From NCBI RefSeq assembly GCF_949287625.1, contig NZ_CASEGO010000122.1, positions 1-8,004 of the forward strand: DNA of 8,004 nucleotides. The letters are read 5' to 3'. A model generated the notes under the pieces. That model was not told the DNA's origin, did no database searches, and saw only the letters and a list, made by a program, of their open reading frames with translations. A program made the position numbers and the translations under genes. The DNA comes from an uncultured Brachyspira sp. (GTDB lineage: Bacteria; Spirochaetota; Brachyspiria; Brachyspirales; Brachyspiraceae). Positions 1 through 6,269 of the stretch are shown piece by piece (position 1 is the stretch's first letter; each line of letters opens with the position of its first letter).

Positions 1-508
1 TATACTTTTAGTAGTTTCTTCTATTATTATACCTGCATTTTTTATAGAATCCATAGACTCTTTCATCATATTATTGCCTTCTACAGAATGCGAAGTTGAT
101 GATTTTATTGTGGAAGCCATCTCTTCCATAGAAGAAGCTGTTTCTTCAAGACTTGCTGCCTGTGATTCTGTTCTTTTCGATAAGTCAGCATTACCATTAG
201 CAAGTTCCTGTGCCGCATATGTAATCTTTTCAGAAGAAGCATTTACCTGCGAAATAATTTCTGTTAATTTCTTACGCATATTGCCGAATTACAGAATAAG
301 TTTCTGCCAATGAAATTTGACTTATCATTATAGAATCAAATAATTTAGCATAGGCCTGTACTGTATTGTCAAAACCTTCAAATCGGCTTTTGCTTATTCC
401 GATATTGGCAAAATTTACTGCTATTAAAAGAATAATCACTATAAGTCCTACCGATATTAATGATATTATAGCAGGTATCCTGAAAGACAAACTATGTATT
501 TTTTTCAT
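1..508 (-). pseudogene. Methyl-accepting chemotaxis protein, internally deleted and frameshifted, cut by window edge
   Basis: Receptors of this family sense ligands outside the cell and control the CheA kinase. The 5' piece (508 down to 272) starts at an ATG with GGAG six bases upstream. It encodes 78 residues: a basic N-terminus, one hydrophobic segment at about residues 11-33, and the start of an outer domain, ending at TAA at 274-272. The second piece is open in another frame from about 288 to base 1. It reads as the beginning of the conserved cytoplasmic signalling helix, with the typical stretches ANGNADLSKRTESQAASLEE and SSMEEMASTIK around the methylation region. Intact receptors have a ligand-binding domain, a second membrane helix and a HAMP domain between these two parts; all are missing here. 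I infer an internal deletion with an out-of-frame junction near 272-291, so the gene is probably dead. The upstream TTG at 520 is a less likely start. The family assignment is secure; inactivity assumes that the assembly is right. Confidence 0.85.
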
Positions 509-677
509 AATAAACTCCAATTATAAATAGAACAATTTTTTAAATTTCAAAAAATATTTAACTATCGATTATATAATATAAATAAATAAAGTATATATAT
601 TATTAATGTTTTAATCGTTATTTTTTGAAGTTTTTTTAAAATAAAATGTTTTTTTCATAATAAAAATTAAATTTTTT

Positions 678-707
678 TTGACACTTTTTTTAAAAGTTTT
701 ATATATT
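678..707 (+). promoter_or_regulatory. Candidate sigma-70 promoter
   Basis: A perfect -35 box TTGACA (678-683) is followed after 18 bases by TATATT (702-707). The predicted transcript would start around 714 and run towards the terminator at 774-805. In such AT-rich DNA -10-like hexamers are common, so the perfect -35 box carries most of the weight. Confidence 0.5.
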
Positions 708-713
708 ATATAT

Positions 714-805
714 ATCAATAGAATTGATTTGTATCTAATTTTATAAATTTTTTTCTTCATAATTTACCTTAATAGCGGACATAATTTTATGTCCGCTGAT
801 TTTTT
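714..805 (+). ncRNA. Possible small RNA or attenuated 5' leader
   Basis: A promoter-like pair just upstream and a strong terminator at the end delimit a predicted transcript of about 90 nt that contains no plausible gene. Its 5' end can fold into a short hairpin (714-728, six pairs with an AGA loop) and its 3' end is the terminator hairpin. It could be a free-standing small RNA. It could instead be a leader in which termination controls the metallopeptidase gene, whose ATG lies only 41 bases after the terminator. I recognise no known RNA family, and expression is inferred, not seen. Confidence 0.3.
774..805 (+). terminator. Intrinsic terminator ahead of the metallopeptidase gene
   Basis: A perfect 10-bp stem (AGCGGACATA at 774-783 paired with TATGTCCGCT at 788-797) has a four-base loop and is followed by a six-T run at 800-805. 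The T run is only on the plus-strand side, so it acts on rightward transcription. No rightward gene precedes it in the window. Confidence 0.8.
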
Positions 806-846
806 AAATACTTTTATTATCACAAAACATAATTTTTTAATATAAA

Positions 847-1545
847 ATGAATGAAATAATAATAGAATACAAAAAAATAAAAAATATTTATATAAGGGTT
901 AAAGCAGATTTAAATATATATGTAACTGCTCCAAAAAGAGTTTCAAAAAAATATATATATGAACTTGTAGAAAATAGAAGAGATTGGATCGAAGAAAAAA
1001 AGGAAAACATAAATAAGAAAAATTTATATGACATAAGCAAAAAAGAATTAATAAATGGAGATAAAATATACTATCTTGGAAAATGTTATGAATTAAATAT
1101 ATTAAAATCAAAAAAAGAAAACATATTAATAAATGGTAATATTATAAATATGTATGCCAACATAAAAGAAGGGGAAAAGTTCATAGATGCTAATATCAAA
1201 AGAAAACATAGACTCCTTGAAACTTGGTATAAAGAAGAGGCATTAAAACTGTTTGATACTCTTTTAAAAAAATATTGCTTAATTATGTCTCTTGAAATAA
1301 AAGGCTTTACTATAAAAAAATTGAAAAGCAAATGGGGTTCATGCGACACATTAAAAAAACATATCACAATAAACCTAGAACTTATGAAATACCCAATCAT
1401 AGTTTCAGAGTATATAGTAATTCATGAATTAGCCCACCTTATAGAAGCAAATCACAGCAAGAAATTCTATGAAATTATAAAAAAATATATGCAGGAATAC
1501 AAAAAAGTAAAGAAAATACTAAATAGTTTTTTTAATGATTTATAA
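847..1545 (+). CDS. YgjP/DUF45-family zinc metallopeptidase
   Basis: This 232-residue protein matches the YgjP-like (DUF45, M48-related) metal-dependent hydrolase layout. The N-terminal beta-rich part includes VTAPKRVSKKYIYELVENRR at about 26-45, matching the family's 'APKRVS..EI..LI..K..WI' pattern. The core has KLKSKWGSCD (158-167), then the zinc motif HELAH with H193, E194 and H197, then NHSKKF with H203 as the likely third ligand. There is no signal peptide or membrane segment, so it is probably cytoplasmic. The substrate is unknown; family members often sit near restriction-modification genes, but none is here. No clear ribosome-binding site precedes the ATG, and a terminator lies just upstream, so expression may depend on a weak local promoter or on read-through. 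Length is normal for the family and all key residues are present. Confidence 0.88.
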   Translation: MNEIIIEYKKIKNIYIRVKADLNIYVTAPKRVSKKYIYELVENRRDWIEEKKENINKKNLYDISKKELINGDKIYYLGKCYELNILKSKKENILINGNIINMYANIKEGEKFIDANIKRKHRLLETWYKEEALKLFDTLLKKYCLIMSLEIKGFTIKKLKSKWGSCDTLKKHITINLELMKYPIIVSEYIVIHELAHLIEANHSKKFYEIIKKYMQEYKKVKKILNSFFNDL

Positions 1546-1555
1546 ATTAAAACTA

Positions 1556-1583
1556 TTGAAAAAAATATGATTTATACTATACT
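1556..1583 (+). promoter_or_regulatory. Candidate promoter for the DUF2314-like gene
   Basis: TTGAAA (1556-1561) is separated by 16 bases from TATACT (1578-1583), a close match to the sigma-70 consensus. Transcription would begin near 1590, giving a leader of about 50 bases that includes the GAGG ribosome-binding site at 1627-1630. Confidence 0.45.
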
Positions 1584-1639
1584 TAAAAACACTATTTAAG
1601 GTAAACATTAATTTTAACAAGTTTATGAGGTAAGATATA

Positions 1640-3064
1640 ATGGATTATAATGAAAAATTATACAATGTATTTTCAAGCGGAGAGCAAAGAGTAGAATCAT
1701 GGATGGCAGCAGTATTTTCAAAAGAGTATGATCATAATATTAGTATTGATGAAGTGAGGGAAATACTTTCTGAATCTGATGAGTATATGGTTTTAGAATT
1801 TCAAGAGATAGAAAAAAGCAATTTTATAAGAGATAAATCAAAATGGGAGATAGCTGTTAAACTTCAGTATTTGCCTATGGTAATGGACGAAAGTCATCAT
1901 GATTGCGGCTGCGGGGGGCATTGTGAAGAAGGCGGATGCGGCTGTTCTCATTCCCATGATGATGAAGAAAGTGAAGAAGAGAATAATGATGAGCTTAGCT
2001 TTTATATTGCATTGGTTGATGCTTCATCTGTTACAGAAAATGTACCTGAAATATTTTCAGTAAACACTGTGAGAGAAGCCGACTATAACGAAGCATGCGA
2101 ATGCAAATATGCAGTACATGTATCTACAACATTTGATAATTTCCCTCTCACAGACTATCAAAGACAATTAAAATTATTAGATAGTTTAGTTCCAGAAGCC
2201 TCTATATTTTTAGATATGTCATGCTACACTGCTCATTCTGGAGATTGGCTTTCATATACTTCTACCTTTGCATTGCCTGCTTCTTTGGATTATCTTTATA
2301 CTATACATGCCGTTTATGATGATGATAAAGATCCGAACAAGGTAGAGTATTGGTTTCATACACATGGTCTTTACAGAGTAGGATCTATAGAACTTGAGAT
2401 AGCAGGAGTTGAAGATTCAAATGCTTCTTATGCGGCACTTTTAAATACCTGTGCTAAAATGTTTATAGAAAGAGGAGTTCCGGATGCAGGTTTTAAATTC
2501 AACCCAGCTTATAATGTTTATGTATGCTGGTTTCCTTGGCAGGAGGCATTAAAAAAACTTAATATTGCCGATGATGTTTCTGGAAGTGCAAAAGATAGAA
2601 ATGACGGAGTGCATAATACTCCTTCTGGTATACTAGTTGCTGTAGACAAAGACGGTAATTATCATTCTCTTGACTATTATAAAAAAGAACTTACTGATAA
2701 TCCTATGTTTATGATGAGCTATTTTGAAACTTCGCTTATGAGAGAAGCTGCTTTTGAAAAATTAGAATATTTCTTAGAACTGCTAAACAAAAACAAAGGC
2801 GATGAAAAAACTTCTTTTTTGGTAAAATTAGGATACGGAGAAACTGAAGAAAATCCTAATGATTTGGAGCATTTATGGTTTGATGTTCATGATTTCACAG
2901 ACGACGGATATTTTGATGCTACTTTAATTAATGAACCGTACAAAGATTTAGGTATGCATGAGGGTGACAGAGGAATGCATAGTATAGAAAGACTTACCGA
3001 CTGGACTATATATTCAGAAGATGGCGAATACAATTCAAGAAATATTTATTTATTATTTGAATAA
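1640..3064 (+). CDS. Uncharacterised 474-residue protein, DUF4026/DUF2314-like, with Cys/His-rich insert
   Basis: The function is unknown. The ATG is supported by GAGG at 1627-1630, nine bases upstream. The protein is acidic, without signal peptide or membrane segments, so probably cytoplasmic. The C-terminal part (about 408-470), with HLWFDVHDF, TLINEPYKDLG, EGDRG and LTDWTIYS, resembles DUF2314 domains. The middle has the conserved-looking YWFHTHGLYRVGSIELEIAG (237-256). From memory this arrangement resembles proteins labelled DUF4026; I could not check that. Residues 86-106 form a striking insert containing five Cys (89, 91, 95, 100, 102) and five His (86, 87, 94, 104, 106), followed by a Glu/Asp-rich run (107-118). 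It resembles a metal-binding patch and probably sits in a surface loop. The gene has its own candidate promoter and a terminator, so it is likely monocistronic. That the gene is real is certain; the domain names are tentative. Confidence 0.8.
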   Translation: MDYNEKLYNVFSSGEQRVESWMAAVFSKEYDHNISIDEVREILSESDEYMVLEFQEIEKSNFIRDKSKWEIAVKLQYLPMVMDESHHDCGCGGHCEEGGCGCSHSHDDEESEEENNDELSFYIALVDASSVTENVPEIFSVNTVREADYNEACECKYAVHVSTTFDNFPLTDYQRQLKLLDSLVPEASIFLDMSCYTAHSGDWLSYTSTFALPASLDYLYTIHAVYDDDKDPNKVEYWFHTHGLYRVGSIELEIAGVEDSNASYAALLNTCAKMFIERGVPDAGFKFNPAYNVYVCWFPWQEALKKLNIADDVSGSAKDRNDGVHNTPSGILVAVDKDGNYHSLDYYKKELTDNPMFMMSYFETSLMREAAFEKLEYFLELLNKNKGDEKTSFLVKLGYGETEENPNDLEHLWFDVHDFTDDGYFDATLINEPYKDLGMHEGDRGMHSIERLTDWTIYSEDGEYNSRNIYLLFE

Positions 3065-3094
3065 GTATTTTTATTTACAACCTAATTAAATTAT

Positions 3095-3130
3095 AAAAAA
3101 CAATAGGCTTTAATAGCCTCATTGTTTTTT
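3095..3130 (+). terminator. Intrinsic terminator after the DUF2314-like gene
   Basis: An A-rich left arm ending in CAATAGGCT (3101-3109) pairs with AGCCT (3115-3119) and, after one bulged C, with ATTG and the T run (3121-3130). The five-base loop is TTAAT. It lies 30 bases after the stop codon. The A run on the other side would let it work on leftward transcription too. Confidence 0.8.
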
Positions 3131-3142
3131 ATAAATATCAAT

Positions 3143-3184
3143 TTTTAAATATATTATTATTTGCAGTAATAATATATATTAAAA
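3143..3184. repeat. AT-only inverted repeat (hairpin)
   Basis: An 11-bp perfect stem (3149-3159 with 3167-3177) around the seven-base loop TTTGCAG continues for six more pairs after one bulged A (3143-3148 with 3179-3184). All 17 pairs are A-T. No T run follows directly, so it is not a classical terminator. It may be a backup 3'-end structure, a cruciform-prone site or a chance product of the AT-rich composition. Confidence 0.5.
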
Positions 3185-3250
3185 TTTACTATTATAGTCC
3201 TTATAATTTATCATTTTAAACAAAATAGTTACTATTAACTATAGTTTTTT

Positions 3251-3278
3251 TTGATATTTTATACTACAATTATATCAT
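3251..3278 (+). promoter_or_regulatory. Weak candidate promoter for fabH
   Basis: TTGATA (3251-3256), a 16-base spacer and TATCAT (3273-3278) precede fabH by about 40 bases. Several other -10-like hexamers (TATACT at 3260, TACAAT at 3265) overlap here, so the exact box is uncertain. A terminator upstream makes some promoter in this gap necessary. Confidence 0.3.
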
Positions 3279-3316
3279 GAAAATTATACTTTTAACTACA
3301 TTATTAGGAGCGTCAA

Positions 3317-4282
3317 GTGAAAAGAGCATATATAAAGAATATAGCATATTATGTGCCTGAAAGAATATTAGACAATAAATATTTTGAAAGTATATTAGAT
3401 ACCAATAATGAATGGATAATAACACGTACTGGTATAGAAACAAGACATATGGCAAGAGCCGATGAAACTATATTTGAAATGGGCTTCAATGCGGTTAAAA
3501 ACTTAGAAAAAAAAGGTATAGCTTTAAATGAAGTTGATGCTATTTTAGTTCCTACTGTAACAAAAGATTATATATTTCCTTCTATGGCAGGTCAGCTTCA
3601 AAATGCGTTAGGGCTTAAACATTGCTTTGCTTTAGATTTATCGGCTGCATGTTCTGGATATATATATTCATTAAATACAGCAGTTGCTTTAATAGAAAGC
3701 AGTCAATGCAGAAATGTTCTTATAGTATCTTGTGAAAAATTAACTAAAGATATTAATTGGAAAGACAGAGGTACGGCTATTTTATTCGGAGATGCTGCTA
3801 CTGCTTCGTTAATAACAGCAAGAGATGATGGAAAAGGAATTATTGGAATGCATATGCAAAGCGACCCTGATATGAGTATACTTTTAAATGGCGGAAGTGT
3901 ATGCCCTATAAGAGAGGATATAGATGCTCCGGAATTTAAAATATATATGGCTGGTTCTGAAACTTTTAAAAGAGCTGTAACAGAGTTTTCTAACAGCATA
4001 GATAAAGTTTTGGCAAGTACTGGAAAACAGATGTCTGATATAAATTTCTTTGTTCCTCATCAAGCAAATTTAAGAATTATGCAGGCTGTTGCTAAAAAAA
4101 TAGGTCTTCCTATGGAAAAAGTAAGCGTTGTATTAAATAAATTTGGAAACTGTTCTTCTGCAAGTATAGGATTAGCTTTAACTGATGCCTTAGAAAATAA
4201 TAAAATTAAAGATAATGACTTGGTTCTTCTTACAGGATTCGGAGGCGGTTTCACTTGGGGATCTACTTTAATGATCTGGTAA
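3317..4282 (+). CDS. fabH: Beta-ketoacyl-ACP synthase III (FabH)
   Basis: FabH condenses acetyl-CoA (or a branched acyl-CoA) with malonyl-ACP to start type II fatty acid synthesis in the cytoplasm. The 321-residue length is normal. The thiolase-fold triad is complete: Cys112 in DLSAACSGY, His248 in PHQAN and Asn278 in GNCSSAS. The family's NEWIITRTGIETRH stretch (31-44), ILFGDAATA (155-163) and the C-terminal GFGGGFTWGS (307-316) are also present. The start is GTG at 3317, set by AGGAG at 3306-3310 with a six-base spacer; the first residues, KRAYIKNIAYYVPE, match the usual FabH N-terminus, so no part is missing. The gene stands alone, not in a fab cluster, between two terminators. Related KASIII-like enzymes for other acyl chains cannot be fully excluded, but sequence features favour FabH. 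Confidence 0.93.
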   Translation: MKRAYIKNIAYYVPERILDNKYFESILDTNNEWIITRTGIETRHMARADETIFEMGFNAVKNLEKKGIALNEVDAILVPTVTKDYIFPSMAGQLQNALGLKHCFALDLSAACSGYIYSLNTAVALIESSQCRNVLIVSCEKLTKDINWKDRGTAILFGDAATASLITARDDGKGIIGMHMQSDPDMSILLNGGSVCPIREDIDAPEFKIYMAGSETFKRAVTEFSNSIDKVLASTGKQMSDINFFVPHQANLRIMQAVAKKIGLPMEKVSVVLNKFGNCSSASIGLALTDALENNKIKDNDLVLLTGFGGGFTWGSTLMIW

Positions 4283-4314
4283 TACATCTATATTTTTGAA
4301 TAAAATTATCGTTG

Positions 4315-4341
4315 GGATAGCTTTTAATGCTATCCTTTTTT
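4315..4341 (+). terminator. Intrinsic terminator after fabH
   Basis: The 7-bp stem GGATAGC (4315-4321) / GCTATCC (4329-4335) has a TTTTAAT loop and is followed by six T (4336-4341). It lies 32 bases after the fabH stop and isolates fabH from the phosphate operon. Confidence 0.85.
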
Positions 4342-4372
4342 ATTATTTTAAGTTTTTATAGTGTTTAATTTA

Positions 4373-4401
4373 TTGACTTTATATTTTTTTAATGTTAAAT
4401 T
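4373..4401 (+). promoter_or_regulatory. Candidate promoter of the pst operon
   Basis: TTGACT (4373-4378), a 17-base spacer and TAAATT (4396-4401) form a good sigma-70 pair; TG at 4393-4394 gives an extended -10. Transcription would start near 4408, leaving a leader of about 29 bases. I see no recognisable Pho-box repeats, so phosphate control cannot be read from the sequence. Confidence 0.5.
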
Positions 4402-4424
4402 ATATTCTATCATTACAAATTTAT

Positions 4425-4439
4425 AAGGATAATACTATG
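4425..4439 (+). promoter_or_regulatory. Ribosome-binding site and ATG of pstS, out of frame with the gene body
   Basis: AAGGA (4425-4429) lies seven bases before ATG (4437-4439), an ideal arrangement. Translation from this ATG gives 12 residues and then TGA at 4473-4475, while the transporter domain is in another frame. This site therefore marks the intended start and shows that one base is missing just after it. Confidence 0.85.
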
Positions 4440-5338
4440 AAAAAATTATACTTTTTCTATCTATTGCGGCTTTGATTTTAAGCTGCAGTTCCAACAAAAC
4501 AGATAATGCCTCAAAATCATCATCATCTAATACCAATTTTAAAGCAGAGATATCTTTTGACGGTTCATCTTCTTTAGCTCCAGTAATGGCTTCTATAGGA
4601 ACAAAGTTTATGGAAGAATATGTTACTTGGGATAAAGTATCTCCTAATTTGCCTAATGAAAAAATTTCTATATATGTATCATCAGCAGGTTCCGGAGCTG
4701 GAGTAAAAAGTATATTAGATAATACAGCAAGTTTTGGTATGCTTGCAAGACAAATAAGAGACAGTGAAAAATCTCAAATGACAAATTATAAAGAGTTTTT
4801 AGTAGCTTCTGATGCTCTTACTGTATCTGTTAATGCTAAAAACCCAATAGTAAAAATTAAAGATAATTTGGATTCAGACACTATTAGAAAAATATTTTCA
4901 GGGGAATATAAATATTGGAGCGATGTAGATGCTTCTTTGCCTCAGAAAGAAATAGTAGTAATAATCAGAGATTTAAGCGGCGGTGCTTATGAAGTTTTCC
5001 AAGAATCTATAATGGGAGAAACTCAAATATCTCCTAATGCTATACAATCTCCTTCTATGGGAGCATTAGGAACAAAAATAGTAGAAAATGAAAATGCTAT
5101 AGGTTATGCTTCTTACGGTGTTTATAATCAAAATAAAGATAATCTATTTGCTTTCAAAGTTGACGGAGTAGAACCTACTAAAGAAAATATATTAAACGGA
5201 CAGTATAAAATACAAAGACCATTAATGTTTATTAAAAATTCAGAACTTTCTGAAAGTGAAAATGCATTTGTTAATTATGTATTCAGCGATATAGGAAAAC
5301 AAGTAGTAGAAGAAAATGGATATATACCTGTAGAATAA
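4437..5338 (+). CDS. pstS: Phosphate-binding lipoprotein PstS, with a frameshift in the signal peptide
   Basis: PstS captures phosphate outside the membrane and hands it to the PstCA channel. The body is open from the in-frame TTG at 4472 to 5338 (288 residues). It shows family patterns: FDGSSSLAPV (29-38, the first phosphate-binding loop), SAGSGAGVKS (71-80), ASFGMLARQI (86-95) and RDLSGGAYEVF (166-176). The natural start is the ATG at 4437 with AAGGA upstream, but that frame stops after 12 residues. Adding one base, either in A6 (4440-4445) or in T5 (4452-4456), gives a 300-residue protein with a perfect lipoprotein signal peptide, MKKIILFLSIAALILSC or MKKLYFFLSIAALILSC, with Cys17 lipidated. 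As written, only inefficient TTG initiation would yield protein, lacking the basic N-terminus and most of the signal peptide, so it would not be exported. Explanations are sequence error, new mutation, or slippage-based switching. The downstream transporter genes look intact, which argues against long-standing loss. Confidence 0.85.
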
Positions 5339-5357
5339 ATAATAAAATATACTATAT

Positions 5358-6269
5358 ATGTTGGAATACTTTAATACTATAAAAAATAATAATGCTTATC
5401 TTAAAGAAGCTATTTTTTCTTTATTTGTAACAATAGTATCTTTTTTATGTATTATTGTTTTGGCTTTTATTATATTTTTTATAGTAAAAGAAAGTATTCC
5501 AATATTAAAACATATAGGAATATATAATTTTGTATTTGGAAAAGTATGGCGTCCTTTGGCATTTGGAGTTTCTGAAAGTTATGGTATATTCTACATTATA
5601 CTTGCTACAATATATACTGCTATGCTTTCAACATTGATAAGTTTATTTATAGGGATAGGATTCAGTATATTTCTAGTATTTATTGCTAATGATTTTGTAC
5701 GTTCTTTTTCGCTTTCTTTGATGGATTTAATAGTTGCTGTGCCTTCTGTTATATATGGTTTTATAGGTTTAGTTATAATAGTAAAATTTTTCGAGCATGT
5801 ACTTAATATGTCGGCAGGAGAATCAGTTTTGGCTGCAAGCATACTGCTTTCTTTTATGATACTTCCTTTTATAATTTCAACTGTTACAGAAAGTATGATG
5901 ACATTAAAAAAATCGTATAATAATGTCTCTATTTCACTTGGTGTAGATAAATGGTATATGGTATTAAAGCTCATTCTTCCAAATTCAAAAAATGCTATTT
6001 TAGTTGGATTTATACTTGCTGTGTCAAGAGCTTTAGGAGAAACTATGGCTGTTATGATGGTTATAGGTAATTCTTTGGTTTTTCCAAGACTATTAGGAAA
6101 GGCTGAAACTATAGCTTCTTTAATTGCATTAGAAATAGGAATGGCTGAAGTAAAAAGCATGCATTACAGTGCTTTATTTGCAAGCGGTGCTGTACTTATG
6201 ATAACATTATCTATCATTAATATATCTGTACATTTTTTGAAAAAATATTTACTTAAATTGGAATTATGA
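5358..6269 (+). CDS. pstC: Phosphate ABC transporter permease PstC
   Basis: PstC is one of the two membrane subunits forming the phosphate channel in the inner membrane. The 303-residue protein begins with a short cytoplasmic tail and a strong first helix (about 19-44), followed by a typical outer loop (45-75) and five further hydrophobic segments. Family signatures are DLIVAVPSVIYGFIGL (123-138), the ATPase-contact EAA loop around SLGVDKWYMVLKLILPNSKN (193-212) and SRALGETMAVMMVIGN (223-238). The ATG lies 19 bases after the pstS stop; no good ribosome-binding site is visible, so translation may rely on ribosomes coming from pstS. That would make pstC expression sensitive to the pstS frameshift. 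It overlaps pstA by ATGA at 6266-6269. Confidence 0.93.
   Translation: MLEYFNTIKNNNAYLKEAIFSLFVTIVSFLCIIVLAFIIFFIVKESIPILKHIGIYNFVFGKVWRPLAFGVSESYGIFYIILATIYTAMLSTLISLFIGIGFSIFLVFIANDFVRSFSLSLMDLIVAVPSVIYGFIGLVIIVKFFEHVLNMSAGESVLAASILLSFMILPFIISTVTESMMTLKKSYNNVSISLGVDKWYMVLKLILPNSKNAILVGFILAVSRALGETMAVMMVIGNSLVFPRLLGKAETIASLIALEIGMAEVKSMHYSALFASGAVLMITLSIINISVHFLKKYLLKLEL

Larger units (their letters stand above)
509..846. other. 338-base intergenic region between divergent genes
   Basis: This extremely AT-rich stretch separates the minus-strand chemotaxis gene from the plus-strand metallopeptidase gene. No convincing protein-coding frame is present. It holds a plus-strand promoter-like pair at 678-707, a small inverted repeat at 714-728 (ATCAAT, AGA, ATTGAT) and a strong intrinsic terminator at 774-805. 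A TATAAT on the minus strand (573-568) could serve the chemotaxis gene, but no matching -35 box was found for it. Confidence 0.7.

Noticed and set aside
74..313. Plus-strand open frame of 79 codons
   Set aside because: It is the antisense shadow of the chemotaxis signalling domain, which is clearly coded on the minus strand.
789..845. 18-codon open frame starting inside the terminator hairpin, ending just before the metallopeptidase ATG
   Set aside because: No ribosome-binding site, its start is buried in the hairpin stem, and the sequence shows no protein-like pattern.
3277..3360. Small ATG frame (27 codons) overlapping the fabH start, beginning MKIILLTTLLGASSEK
   Set aside because: No ribosome-binding site before it, while AGGAG at 3306-3310 clearly serves the fabH GTG. 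The hydrophobic start is probably chance.
4425..4475. TTG at 4472 as the genuine pstS start
   Set aside because: It has no ribosome-binding site at suitable distance and would remove the basic N-terminus and most of the signal peptide. The upstream AAGGA-ATG is far better, though in the wrong frame.
5591..6160. 189-codon minus-strand frame within pstC
   Set aside because: It is the antisense shadow of a well-identified membrane protein gene, with no own ribosome-binding site or family resemblance.
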